A stretch of 64,000 nt of DNA from positions 2,232,001 through 2,296,000 of the forward strand of contig NC_063012.1 in the NCBI RefSeq assembly GCF_020509005.1, read 5' to 3'. The first letter of the stretch is position 1. Every line of letters begins with the position of its first letter. The stretch is from Fulvia fulva (Eukaryota; Ascomycota; Dothideomycetes; Mycosphaerellales; Mycosphaerellaceae). Below, in pieces: positions 1-11,887 of this stretch. A program made the position numbers and the translations under genes. The notes beneath the pieces are model-generated. The model did no database searches. It had not been told where the DNA came from and saw only the letters and a list, made by a program, of their open reading frames with translations.

Positions 1-485
1 ATCGTAACTATATCGTACGTTAGGCGGGGGCCTAGTATCGATGCCGCGACCGATACCTAGCTATAGGGGTGTTGATTCCGGGTGGCCTTACTAATCGCCT
101 AGAACGTCGTCCTTATTTCTTATTACCCTCGGTAATACGACAGTATAAGCGCCGTACGTAGCTAAGTGATCATTACCTATAGAGACCGGTAAGGGAGCTA
201 ATCGTTAGTTTCTATACTTTTTACGTCCTCTATAAGTTGCTACTAGTTGTCTTAGGGGGGCTTCGCCTATAGGGCCGTAGGCGCCGTTAGTACTATAGCC
301 TAGGCTACTATTGCCTAGGAGTTGCCTAATGTAGCTAGGCACGTCCGCGGCGTTTAGAGCTAAAGAAATAGGGTGAAGAGAGCTTCAAGCTATCTAGATT
401 AAATAAGGTAGAACTCCCTTAGTCCTAGGGGTAGTGGCCTACTTTATATATCGTTAGAATAGCCTTAATAAGAGCTTTCGAATGT
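1..485 (-). mobile_element. LINE family 2, RIP-mutated 5' part (runs off left edge)
   Basis: This stretch aligns base for base with 61544-62029 of the nearly intact LINE further right; most differences are C-to-T or G-to-A at former CpA/TpG sites. It therefore holds the 5' untranslated leader and the start of ORF1 (nucleic-acid-binding protein) of a family 2 LINE on the minus strand. The match stops at 485, about 34 bases short of the 5' end of the intact copy, so this copy is slightly 5' truncated. The rest of the element lies left of the window. It abuts Gypsy element C in its pol gene, so the LINE most likely inserted into C. Confidence 0.85.
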
Positions 486-2597
486 CTAATACTACTATTA
501 GTTTCGTAGGTTATCTAGGTCTCTAGGCTTCGGTAAGTCCTATAAACGTCGGATTAAGCTGTCTAGCTTAGTACCTTAAACTCCTAGCCTATAGACGACC
601 TTAAAGAAGAACTACGAGAGAAACTCGGCCTAGCGAGCTTATCTACGGTTTAATTACTTCGTACTTATAAACTATTCGAGGTTCTTATTATCGGAGTATA
701 TAAGCGTCGGCTTGTCCTTAGACTCCGGGTCTAGTAGATTCTTATAATCGTCGGTACCGTATTCGTTAATAGTTATCTCCGGTCGCTATTCCTCGAAAGC
801 TTATATAATAGCTAGGAGCTCCTTATCGTAGATGTCGTAGTTATATTACTAGGGATCTATCTTCTTAGATATATAAGCGATAGGATATAACGCTCCTCGC
901 TCGTTACGTTATAAGAGTACTACTACTATTACGTAATCTAAGGCATCTATTTCTAGAATAAAATCTCGCCCTAGGTAGAAGTGTTTTAAGGTAGGCGTAT
1001 CGATAAATACTTACTTCAATACCTCGAACGCCTATTAATATACTAGAGACTAGTCCTATAGGATATTCTTCCTCGTAAACTTTGTTATAGGCAAGTAGAT
1101 CTTACTAAAATCCTTAATAAACCTATAGTAGAAGTTAGTAAACCCGGTAAACGATAAGATATCGGTGATATTCGCGGGTATAGGCTAATTCTTAACGTAT
1201 TTAATCTTAGCTAGGTCTATCTTAATGCCCTTATTTATGATAATAACACCTAGATAAGTAGTCTCGTGTCTAAAGAACTCGCATTTGTTAATATCTAACT
1301 AGAGCCCGGCGGTATCTAGCTTTTATAGAACCTTTAGGACATATTAGACATACTCTTCTCTTGTCTTACTAAAGACAAGTACGTTATTAAGGTAATATAA
1401 TACGAAGTTATCTAGAAACTCCCTTAGTATGTCGTTTAGAAATAACTAAAACGTTCCTAGTATATTATATAGTCTAAAAGGTATGACTACGTACTTAAAC
1501 TGCCTATATCTAGTAGTAAAGGCCGTTTTCTACTCGTCTCCTACTATAATACGGATACGATTAAACGTAGCGATAACATCTAGTTTAGTAAACTATTGCG
1601 CGCTAGTAATACGATCTAAGGTCTCTTAAAATAGTGGAATCGAGTAGCGACTCTTTGTCGTAAGCGCGTTTAGAGCTCTATAGTCTACGTATACTTATAG
1701 CCCTCTGCCCGGCTCTTTAACTATTAGAATAGGTACTACTACTTGTAATACGCTTCTCTAAATAAAACCTTTCTTAAGTTAGTTATTAATCTACTTCTTG
1801 ATCACCTCGTTCTCTCGTATAGAGAAGGAGTATAGTCTTCGAAATAGCGGTATCTAACTATTCTTTAGCTTAATCTTATAGTCTACGCTAGGCCGTCGCG
1901 GTAGGACCTTATCTACTTCCTTACGGCTAAATAGCCTAGCTATTTTCCTAAACTCTACTAGTAACAAAGAGATAGGATCCTAGTCTTTGTCCTTACCGTT
2001 TATAAAACGTTAATAGTCGTTACCTAATATAGTAGAGGCGTTAAGTTACCGCTAGGTATAGTTACCCCGGGGCTCCTCCTATCTATCTATATTTTCTTAA
2101 GTGTTAGTATCTATTAATATCGCCGCGCTACCTCCTAGTACTAGCTTCGCTCTTATACCGAAAGCCTTTAGTATATACGCGGATAGCGGGTCTCGCGCGA
2201 CTTACTTATTAGGATTTTCTTTCGGGTTAAACATCTATATTATATATACTTTATAGCCCTTCCTCCGGCTTATACGCCGAAGTGCTTCTATATTAATAGG
2301 CTTGATGTCGATCTCCGGCTCAGTCTCGACCTTTAGTTCTTTCTTTGTTCGACGCGCTAGGCGCTTAAGTGTTTCAACCCTATCGGCGGGTAGTAGCTAG
2401 CGGACGTAGTAAGATAGTCCCGGTTTATCGTAGGTGTCGACGGTATGTCGTATTACTACCTTCGTCGTATACGTCTCCTATACTACTATAGGTTCGTCTT
2501 TATCCTCTACGTAGGGTTTAGCGTAATTAGATAGAGCTTAAGGTCGCGAACTCTCTAGTACTAGTATCTCGGTCTAAAGAACGCCTCTTAGTATAAT
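486..2597 (-). pseudogene. Gypsy element C, pol fragment (RT and RNase H), RIP-destroyed
   Basis: Read on the minus strand, this is the reverse transcriptase and RNase H part of a Ty3/Gypsy polyprotein. At about 1368-1412 the RT active site reads YLNNVLVFS, where the family has YxDD, so both aspartates are now asparagine by G-to-A change. The RNase H region and the start of the connection to integrase lie at about 500-1000. Integrase and the 3' LTR are absent because the LINE at 1-485 interrupts the element. TAG and TAA codons are frequent. The element resumes after insertion A at 9814. It is related to D but is clearly a different family. Confidence 0.75.
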
Positions 2598-2781
2598 TAT
2601 AAGGGCGCGCGTATTATAGGGTCCGAACGAGATAGTTGTTATTCTACGAAGCTACGAAAGAGGAGCGCGAGGCGCGGGGAAGTTATAAAGCAAAGCCAAG
2701 CCGCGCTAACCCGATACGGAAGGTCCGCGGTTTAGCCGGGCCGACGTAGCTATAGTAGGGGGTCGCGGGCTGCCCGTAATA
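2598..2781 (-). repeat. 3' LTR of Gypsy A
   Basis: 184-bp direct repeat of 9630-9813. The ends read TATAAGGG and CGTAATA, the RIP-altered forms of TGTAAGGG and CGTGACA seen in copy B. It is followed at 2782 by GTAT and a C-run, the polypurine tract of the minus-strand element. Confidence 0.92.
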
Positions 2782-2799
2782 GTATCCCCCCTCCTAAAA

Positions 2800-5700
2800 C
2801 ACGCCTTAGTCCTCTAAGCGTTATCCACCTTATAAGGCTACTTACCTATCGAGCTCTATAATCGCGCGAACGCCTAATTATCCTCTAGTGCCCTGTCGTT
2901 ATCCGATAACATCGTATTTGCTCTATTAAGACTATCCTCGACCGGCTTCCTTCGAGAAACATATTGCCTAGTTAGCTAGCTTACCCTAGACCTACGTCTG
3001 TCTTCGGCTAGTACTCGCGTATAATCCTTATAACCAAAGTTAGGTATTATTATAGGCTCTATAGGCTCTACTCGAGTATCGAATATATACGGAGCAGATT
3101 CTATTAGAGGTAAGGCTCGAGGCGACTTATTCGTAACGGTGTCTTTCGGAATGACCCTAATCGTATTAAGCCCGAGCACCTTAGTAGCTAGTAGGGACTA
3201 GTTAGATAGAGCTACGAAGCCTATAGGCGTAGACAACTCCGGCCGGTTATAGTAAAAGTCTATAATAGCGGCGGCCGCGTGTTTAAGTATATCCTCTATA
3301 GGTTACTAGGTCTTACTATCCTCCTCGTTCTAATATCTAGCCCATTTCACCTTATACTATATATCTACCTTGCGCTTATGCCCCTTCTTCACCTTGCCTA
3401 CCCGCTTACGGGTATATATATTAAGGATCTTTCCTACCTCGTATATATACGTAGGTACTGCTTCTATATCGGCTACTATATTAGCCTCAGTAGTGTTAGG
3501 TTCGATAGTTATTAGTAGTAGCGGCGCCAGATGCTGCCCTTTAAGTAGTAGGAAATCGGGGTAGTCGGCTCGTTATAGTAGTAAGATATAGAAGTAGTTA
3601 TTAAGTCCTGCTAGAGCGTCTAATAGTTTTAGTCGGTAAGAGAGTCTAGCCGGCATGACTTCCGTAATCTAGTAAGGGCCGGTATATTTCCTATCTAGCT
3701 TCTTAGATAGTCGAGTCGTACGGATATTCTTAGTACTAAGATACACCTAATCACCTACCTTATAGTCTAGAGGAATGCTTTAGTAGCGGTTTGCTACTTC
3801 TACTTAGAGAGCTTATGACATTCGTATATTCTCTTAAAGGTACTTATAAAGCTCGTAAATTCGCCGTATAAAGGTTTCTACTAATCGCGTATCTAGTCGC
3901 TAGAGAGTAGTCAGTCCTTCCTCCTTTCTAGCGTTTAGGTCAACTCGCTCTATAAACTTAGGGTTGTAGCCTAAGTTAGCGTAGAACGGCGACATACTAG
4001 TAGTCTCGGACAGGTGATTATTAATCGCGAACTAAGTAAGGCATAGCTATTCTACCTAGTCATCCTATACCTTATTAGTAAATATACGAAGATACTGTTC
4101 TATCGCCTAGTTAGTACGTTCTAACTGTCTATTAGTTTCTAGGTAATACGAAGAACTTAGCTTACGATTTGTACGGAGCATCTTATAGTGTTTCTTCTAG
4201 AAGGTAGTAACCTACTACTTGCTACGGTCTAATATAAAAGTGTTAGGAAACCCGCGCCGATAGAACATATATTTAAGGAAAAGCCTTACCGTATTCTGTA
4301 CTATTATTACGCTAATAGGGATTAGCTCGACTTCCTTAGTAAGCCTATTAGTAACGGTCATAATGTTGTTATAGACTATACCGTCAAGAGTACTGTCTAG
4401 GAGTCCGATAACGAAGTCGACTATAATATGTTTCTAAGGCCGATCTAGAATAGGAAGTGGCTATAATAATCCTAGTAGCTAGGAGTATAGAGATTTTGTT
4501 ATACGGTAGGTACGGCAATTCGCGGTGTATCTACGTACGGATCTCGCTAATCTAGGCCAGTAGAATTTACGTGCTACGAGTTTATAAGTACGAGCTCGTC
4601 CTAGATAGCCTACTACTAGAGCGTTATAGTTTATCTTAATTATCCTAGTCTATAAGGCTTGGTCATTTAGTACCTATAAGCTCTAGCCGTCGTATTAATT
4701 TCGAATATATAGTAGGTCGCTATCTACTTTATAGTGTACTAGGTAAATCTTTGCTCTCTATAGTAGTATAGGAGTGCGGTCTTTCTATAGGTCCTTGATC
4801 GCGGTCTTAAGCTCGTTATTAGTTACGTACGCCGTCGACATTCGATACTCGAGTTCGGCTTCCTATTAACTTTTACGCGTCGCCGGTTATTTGGTAGGCG
4901 TATCTCGTTCTATAGGTATGAACTCTTTAGCTTTAGGGTCTAGCTATACTAGTTCCTCTTCTTCCGGCGTATCTTCTACTATTACCTATAGTAAGGCGAT
5001 CTTAAGGAATCGCTTAGGAGGCAGTAATGTCTAATACTAATGCTAGTTCCGAGGGTCGTTTACCCCCTACGGAAGGTCCTAGCTACGTCTCGTTAGGCTG
5101 TCTAGCTTTGTACCTTGAAGTCCTAGACGGTATATTATCTTGAAGTTGAACTATAATAAGAACTTAGCCTAACGCGCTTGTCGCCGATTTAGCTACTTTG
5201 TCTTTATAAAGTATTCTAGGTTCTTATAGGCGGTATAAATCTTGACTAGCTATAAGTCCTTATTATCTGCTTCGTAGGCGAGCTCGGGTCTCTATTCCTT
5301 AAAAGCCTTAATAATAGCTAACAGTTCCTTGTTATAGATTTCATAATCGCACTCCTATAGACTTAATTTCTTCGAGTAGAAGGCTATAGGATGTAGTATA
5401 CCCTTCTCGTTATACTACGAAAGTACGCCGGCGTTTATAAAATCTAAAGAATCTGTCTCTACTACCGTTTCCCTACCTAGTACATAATATACGAGCATAC
5501 CGGCTTTACTAAACGCAGCTTTCAAATTGTTAAAGGCTCGTTAGCAATCTAGTGACTATTGAATCCTTCTGTTCTTATAATTACTTAGTCCGTCCGACTT
5601 AGTCAGGTTTATAAGAGGAGTAGCTATACGCGAAAATGCTTCGATAAACCGCCTATAGAAGTTAGCAAATCTAAGGAAGGCCTAGACATCCTTTAGGTTC

Positions 5701-7400
5701 TTAGGAGCTTCCTATGTCTAAATATATTCGAGTTTCTCGGGGTCTATCTCGATGCCGTTAGGGGTTATAATTAGCCTAAGATACCTCACCTTCTATTAGT
5801 AGAATTTGCTTTTGTCGATGTCTACTATAAGTCCTACATCGCGTAGCTTAGTAAGAACCTTCCGCACGTGTTTAATGTGCTCCTCTAAGGTGTTACTAAA
5901 GATAAGTACGTCATCTAGGTAGGCCTACACAAAGTCGTCTAGGTGTTCTTATAAGACCTTATTAATATATAATTAGAACAATACTAGTCCGTTACACAAG
6001 CCGAATGGCAGTACTAGACACTCGTAGATGCCGTATCGTGTCGTAAACGCCGTTAACTACTCGTACCCTTTAGCTATCCGTAACTTGTTAAAGGCTACTA
6101 TAATGTCTAGCTTCGTAAAGTACTTCTTGCCGTATATACGGTTAAGCGTCTCTTATATTAAGGGAATCGGATACCGGTTTTTGATAGTGATCGCATTTAA
6201 TCCTCTATAGTCGATATAAACACGTAGCCTACCTCTAGGCTTACGTACTACTAGCACTAGTACAGGAGACTAGCTCGTCTTTTACCCTACTTTCCGTACC
6301 TTCCCTTTAGATACTTGCTCGTCTAGCCATTTCTTAACTGCCTCGTTCTCCTTCTTAGCTAGGCCGTAGGGCTTGCGGTATAGTAGCTCTTATAGACTAT
6401 TAGGCTTAATATAAATCTTATGATCTACGCCTAGTCGGTAAGGTAGGAGTCCTTTATAATCCTTAGCTAAGAAAGCGTCCGTAATATCGTAGTATATCGG
6501 CGGTAACTTCTCCTTCGGGTTGTAATTAAACTGCTTGTTCAAGAATTAGTCCAGATTATTAGTAGCTATTGTACTTAGCTTAAGCTCTCCGTCGTCGCTC
6601 TTACGCCTAGTAGGCATAATATAGAAGCACTTAGCCCTAGGCCGGTACGCGTACATTCCCTACGCGCGTTAAGAAACGCCCTAGTAGTCTACTTCCTTAT
6701 CGTCTATGTCTTCTAGGTTATATAATAAGACGTTTAGCTCCGCTCCTCCTACTATAAAGCTCGCTACTTCTCTAGTAAAGGGCTCTAGTCCGTACCGTAC
6801 TAGTGCCTACTTCTTCTTCTCGCGATAGTTTAGGAATTATACTATTATCGATATCTTATTCTATAGATAGTGACCAAAGCAGTAATCCGATCTGAATGCC
6901 ACCTCGCCTATCTCCTAGAAGATGTTTAGGTTGTGCGCTATAAGCCACGGTAGGCTAAAGACGATGTCGTATTCGAGGTCGGTGACGTAGTATAATATTT
7001 GCTCGTAATAATCGCCGATAACTACGTCTATAAGGGCCGCGTATATAATCTGCCGTATAGTAGCCGTTCTATCTCCTAGTGTTAGTCGTCGGCTTTACGT
7101 CAAAGGGATCAGGGGTATTATGTATTTACGTATAAATTTCTAGTCAAGAAAGAGAGAGGTAGAAGTAGAATCTATAAGGCCTAGAGCCTTTCTATATTAT
7201 ATTATTACGGGTAATAATATATAAGGGTATATAGCTAGCTATTGTTTATCTAGTACGTATACCGATATCTTAAGCTCCTTACTATAGTCTGTTACCGTCT
7301 CTTACATTCCGTGTCTCTTAATCTTATACTCTTTCTATCCTAGGAAGTTCGGGTAACCGCTATCTACTACGCTTAGGTAGCGGTCGTACTATTTCCCTAC
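2800..7400 (-). pseudogene. Gypsy A pol (PR-RT-RNase H-IN-chromodomain), RIP-destroyed
   Basis: Minus-strand polyprotein relic; positions inferred by collinearity with B. Protease is near 7150-7190. The RT active site at about 5900-5930 still reads YLDDVLIFS, so it is intact here although it is lost in B. RNase H is near 5430-5470. The integrase segment holding the catalytic glutamate is near 4115-4150. At about 3245-3465 a chromodomain can be read, with the aromatic and acidic pattern YxxKWAGY...WEP after allowing for Trp codons turned into TAG. The longest surviving open piece is 2976-3179. Numerous in-frame stops mean no product. Confidence 0.8.
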
Positions 7401-9493
7401 TACGGATCGGCGGCTAGGGAACTGAGGTTCGCGTTCGGATTCGGCGTAGTATTGCGTAGACGCGGTAGGCAATAGTCGCTATCGTACCTATATATTAGGT
7501 ATTTAGGGTTAGTCGATACGTAAGAACCTATACGGTAGCGGTAGTACTTACCCTACTTCTTAAGGTCTTCGCGCTACTTACGGTTAAGCGTAGGTAGGTT
7601 CTATAGATGTGTCGGTAGATCCTCCTTCTTCTTAGTACTAGCGTACTGTAGTAGGCGCTATACTAAGGCACCTACTATACCGGTAGCGGTACTAGTAACT
7701 ACGTTACCGTTATTCTAGTTATTCTAGCCGCTATTACCGTTCGAGTTACTATTACTACGGGGGCGCTCCTTCTACGGGTATAGTCGATCTGTCTCGTAGA
7801 AGCTCTCGTCTAGTACGGTATACTCCTCGATAACGTCTTATATACTATCTAGGCGGCGGTCGACTTCGCGGTCGCCGAAGGTCTTAATAAAGTACTTACG
7901 GTTTAGTCGGTTACGGAATAGTATAAGCTCGGTCTTATCGGTCTATAATATCTAGGCGCGTAACTTCGAGTAGCGTATATAGAAGGCTATAAAGGTTTCG
8001 CCTTATTCTTACTTATAGGTAGCAATATTAACTATAGCCTTAGTTCCTTTATTACGTATACTATATTAGCGTATTATCTAATCTAACAACTCTTCTCTAG
8101 TCTTAAACTCGTTAAAGGACTACTGTCTAGGTATAGGTATCCTCGGCTTAATGCTTCGCTAAGGATCACCTTACGTCTACCTATACACGAAGCGTAGACT
8201 ATCTACCTTAGTACGGAAGGTTACTATAGTTAGCTTTAGGAGAACACTACTATACTAGCTATCGAAATTAGGGTCATTATCGTTCTTAAAGTGCTTAGGG
8301 TTAGGCACACCCTTACCGATCTCTATACCGCGAGTAAGGGTACGGTTAATAGTAAAGAGACGTTCTAGAAGGTCAACTAGTAGTGTCTAGGTACGGGTAT
8401 TACGTATTCTCGAGTCACGACTATTATTAGGTCCTAGTCGCGGACGGTCGTTATTACGTCCTCGGCTATTATTACTACGGTTATAGTCGTCTCTATCGTT
8501 ATTACTACTACCGCTACCGCTACCTCTACTAGTAGCTTCGCGATACCTACGTAATAGCTACTCGAGTAAGGTCTCGCGTAGGCGGGAACGAGAGGGTCGG
8601 CGGCCTAAGCGGCCCCTGCCTCCGTTCTATATAGTATCTCCTGCCTTAAGCCGAGCCTTTAGGTTATCGACTTCTTGTTATAGGGCCTAGTTCTTCACCT
8701 TAGCATCTTGTGCCTTCTTCTTCTCCTTCTCGTAGATCTCGCTAAACTACTTATATAGGTTATTAGCTTCCTTATATTTCTTCTCTAGCTCTTATAACTT
8801 AGCTAGGTCGTAATCCTTCTTGCTCTTAAGATCTGCTACCATTTTCTGTGTAATAAGCTCTTCACTTCGTAGCATCTTATAGATGCGGTCGTATTCGGTA
8901 TATAGCGTAGTATACTAGGTGTTCTAGAGGTCGTTAGCTCGCTCTATTATATCGAGTTGTCTACCCTTAGTAATCGCCGTATTAACTACTTATAGTACGA
9001 AGTCGTAGGTGGTCTTCGGGTATTAGGATGTAAGGGTCGTAAGGTTGTCTAGGGTGACATTCTAGTATTCGGATACGAGAATGTGTTCTGCCTCGTCGAG
9101 TAATAGATACACCTCGTCTAGGTCGCCGCCTAGGTTCTCTTCGAGCTTGAACTCGAACACTTCTATAAAGTCAATCTTACTACCTTCTTCTCGCTCGAAG
9201 GCCTTCTAGTAAGCTTTATTAATCTCTTATTATAGCGCGACACCGGTGTCTACTATAACCCGCCGGTTATCGTCCTATATCTAACTCTAAGGGAAAGAGG
9301 AGAGGTCGGGGAAAAGAGATGTACGCTACTTACTTTTGCCCTTAGGCTTAGGTAGCGGTAGTATACCGCCGTTCGCTATTTCTAAAGTCATATTGTCTAG
9401 GTTCGGGGGAGGCGTAACGGTGCCTATATCCTGACTATCTACGAGCGCGCGACTACCTACTAATAATGTCGCTACGTTACGTTCTCTAGGCAT
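7400..9493 (-). pseudogene. Gypsy A gag, RIP-destroyed
   Basis: By alignment with B, gag starts at the ATG whose complement is at 9491-9493, with a predicted beginning MPRERN. The frame runs through a lysine- and glutamate-rich, probably coiled-coil region and a glycine/serine/aspartate-rich stretch near 8500, and is cut by many TAG/TAA codons. The exact gag-pol boundary cannot be placed because of the mutations. Expected role: structural protein of the virus-like particle. Confidence 0.65.
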
Positions 9494-9590
9494 CTACGCG
9501 CTATACGCCTTACCGTGTTCTATGTTCTAATACGACTCTACGCGTTCTCGAGTTCTACGGTTCTATCTATTCCTATTGTTACGCGTCCCT

Positions 9591-9613
9591 TACCTAGATC
9601 CGCGATCTAGGTA
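9591..9613 (-). promoter_or_regulatory. Perfect 10-bp hairpin in leader of Gypsy A
   Basis: TACCTAGATC and GATCTAGGTA flank a 3-base loop between the primer-binding region and the gag start. The same hairpin is at 40393-40415 in copy B. Its position in the untranslated leader would suit an RNA dimerisation or packaging element, but that is inference only. Confidence 0.5.
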
Positions 9614-9618
9614 GAGAG

Positions 9619-9627
9619 GTAGAACAA
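9619..9627 (-). promoter_or_regulatory. Candidate self-priming primer-binding site, Gypsy A
   Basis: GTAGAACAA lies two bases inside the 5' LTR edge at 9630. Its partner in the LTR is at 9671-9679, now TTATTCTAC; one TpG has become TpA relative to the unmutated TTGTTCTAC still present in the right LTR of B. Eight of nine bases still pair. Confidence 0.55.
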
Positions 9628-9629
9628 AC

Positions 9630-9813
9630 TATAAGGGCGCGCGTATTATAGGGTCCGAACGAGATAGTTGTTATTCTACGAAGCTACGAAAGAGGAGCGC
9701 GAGGCGCGGCGAAGTTATAAAGTAAAGCTAAGCCGCGCTAACCCGATGCGGAAGGTCCGCGGTTTAGCCGGGCCGACGTAGCTATAGTAGGGGGTCGCGG
9801 GCTACCCGTGACA
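9630..9813 (-). repeat. 5' LTR of Gypsy A
   Basis: 184-bp direct repeat of 2598-2781, ending in an unmutated CGTGACA at 9813 and followed by the target duplication ATAAT. A TTATAAAG box lies inside on the minus strand, as in B. Confidence 0.92.
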
Positions 9814-11444
9814 ATAATACCCTTATCGTTAATAGACTATACGTATACTAGTTCATTTCCGAGTATATAGTTCTGTCGACAATATAGTAAGAATAGGGTT
9901 ATAGTTCCTAACGTATAGTAGAACGTAGGTTAATACTTGTCGTACTAGGGACGGCCGAGGACTATATCGTATTCTAGTAATACGTAGTAGCTAGACCTAG
10001 TCTCTACGTAGTTACCGATCTGAATCTATACCGTTGTTCTATAAGTAATAAGGTTACTAGTAGGTCGGCTATCTACTAATATTAGCCCTAACGGATTAGG
10101 TAGCTATATTATATTAAGGTTGTTCTTATACGTAAAGTCGATATTAAATTACGTAGAGTTAGTACTATTATTATAAAGGGTTTAAGTAGGGATCTTTCTA
10201 TTTACTGTATATAGTATAACTAGATAAGAAGCTATTACCGGATTGTGTTTATCTATAGAGTAGTTTATAGCTAGTAGGGAGTATACTAATATACTTAAAA
10301 CCTTGCCTCCCTTAGGAGGCCTATGTTTATATTTATACTTTTTCTCGTTTTCTCGTAACTCTAACTCGTACGGTCTACTACGTATTACGCTTACGGAGTA
10401 GACTAGGCGTTTCCCGCGCCGCCGGTATTATTAGCGTTACTACTATTACTACCGTTACGGCGGTTATTACTTAGGTTATAGCCTAGCGTAAATAGGCGGC
10501 GGGCGACATCTCGAAGGGGGTACTAATCGGTATCAATACGGCGGTGACCTTCTTGTTCGTATTTTAAGTACTAATTCTAATCGATATATTCCTAGGCGCG
10601 AGTAGTATCTAAAGGTTAGATATACTAAAATGCCTAAGGGCGATTAGCCTACTTAGTCTTAGCGTTCGGGTTAGTATTGTTACCGCTACTACCCGAAGCC
10701 GTATCCTTCTTATCGTCGTTACCCTTAGTAGTCTTCTTATTACCTTAGGTCTTATTACTATAACTAGTCTTACCGTACTTAAGGTTGAACACCTTAAACT
10801 TGTCCTCGTAGTTATAAAGCGTAGACACGACTTACTTAAGAGTCATATTGACTATGTCCTCGTTTATAATACGGTTATCGTAGCGCGAGTTTAACTTACG
10901 GAGTAGGAAGTCCTTCTCGAGTTTCTTTTCCTTTACGCCGTTATTAAGGTTAACGATATCGGCGTTCTTACGGAAGGATAGGTAGAAGTTACTAAACTTC
11001 TCCTTATTACCCTACTATAGACTATTAAGCTTAGTTATAGTATTAGTATAGGTAATCCGGGTACCGTAGCGCCGGGCTAGATCTTCTATTATCTTATCTA
11101 TAGAAGCGTACTAAGTAGTCGTACCTTCCGTAGACTTAGTAAGACTAGGGATCTTTAAGTCGATATAGGTCTATATACCGTTCTTTAACTAGCTCTAGAC
11201 GTTCTAAAGAGAGTCCTTTATAGTACGGTACTTCGAGGCTTAGAGCTTAGCTTCGGTAGTACGCTACTACTCTTAGAACTTAATATCGTCGCTCTTTAGA
11301 TCGAACTTAGTAGGGGCCTTTAGCTCGTTAGAGGACTTAATACTAGTAGTTATGTCGGCGTCGTAAGTCGTATATACGGAGATAGGGTTACTATCTAAGT
11401 CGGTACTCGGGCGATTCTTCCTACCCTTACGACTACCGTCCTTA
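9814..11444 (-). pseudogene. Gypsy element C, protease and gag C-terminal part
   Basis: Continuation of C to the right of insertion A. About 9819-10380 is the aspartic protease region and about 10400-11444 is gag. Read backwards from 11444, the frame stays the same for over 300 codons, with only TAG/TAA interruptions. It is rich in Lys, Asp and Asn, with a Gly/Ser/Asn-rich stretch near 10680. The gag resembles that of element D in layout and composition. It is interrupted by the young element G1 at 11445 and resumes at 17587. Confidence 0.65.
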
Positions 11445-11887
11445 TGTTAGGGCGAGAGCCTGGCCTGTGAGATGTAAGGGTGAAAGCGAGAATGCAGGTG
11501 CGAAGTGCAGATGCAAAAGGGCATGGTATGATTGCTACACAAAACAAAAGACGAAGAAAGCAAGAGAGGCCTGGGGAAGGCCAGATATTTATACGCGACC
11601 CTCGCGAGTGCGTGTCCCCGCATCAACAGGGCTAACCCGTGCGAAGCCGCGCTCAGCAGCTTTGCTCAAAACCTTATTCCAACCTGCCCTACGATCCGAG
11701 TCTTCCACGTGCTTCAAGGTTTGGTAGAGGGGTGAATCTGGAGGGCTGGGTCCCGTAGTGAATGTTGCGGGGCATGTGATTCTTGGCGTTCACACACCAA
11801 GCTGGACTGTCACTTCTTGACGACTTCTGAGCGCTCTGAGACTCTTCTGTCCCCACCTTCTGTACACTCTGTGGGGAGACCATGACA
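11445..11887 (-). repeat. 3' LTR of G1
   Basis: 443-bp LTR, starting TGTTA and ending TGACA on the plus strand. It carries the last 66 or so codons of pol, whose stop is at 11689. The junction 11715/11716 is where G2 LTRs carry an additional 77 bp. Confidence 0.97.

Larger units (their letters stand above)
2598..9813 (-). mobile_element. Gypsy chromovirus A, complete but RIP-mutated, nested in C
   Basis: A 7216-bp LTR retrotransposon on the minus strand, bounded by two 184-bp LTRs and by the 5-bp duplication ATAAT (2593-2597 and 9814-9818). It interrupts element C. Order along the minus strand: 5' LTR (9630-9813), leader, gag, protease, RT, RNase H, integrase, chromodomain, polypurine tract, 3' LTR (2598-2781). 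Copy B at 33394-40615 is the same family and collinear throughout. A is more heavily mutated than B, for example at the 3' LTR edge, where TGACA has become TAATA in A but is kept in B. Confidence 0.93.

Noticed and set aside
3279..3564. Hydrophobic, membrane-like small ORFs in A (and 34048-34387 in B)
   Set aside because: They are antisense to the chromodomain region of pol; the Leu/Ile/Tyr richness arises from RIP composition. The conserved copy in B reflects shared ancestry.
11467..11727. ORF of 86 codons inside the G1 LTR, repeated in the second LTR
   Set aside because: It lies on the strand opposite to element transcription and is identical in both LTRs simply because the LTRs are identical.
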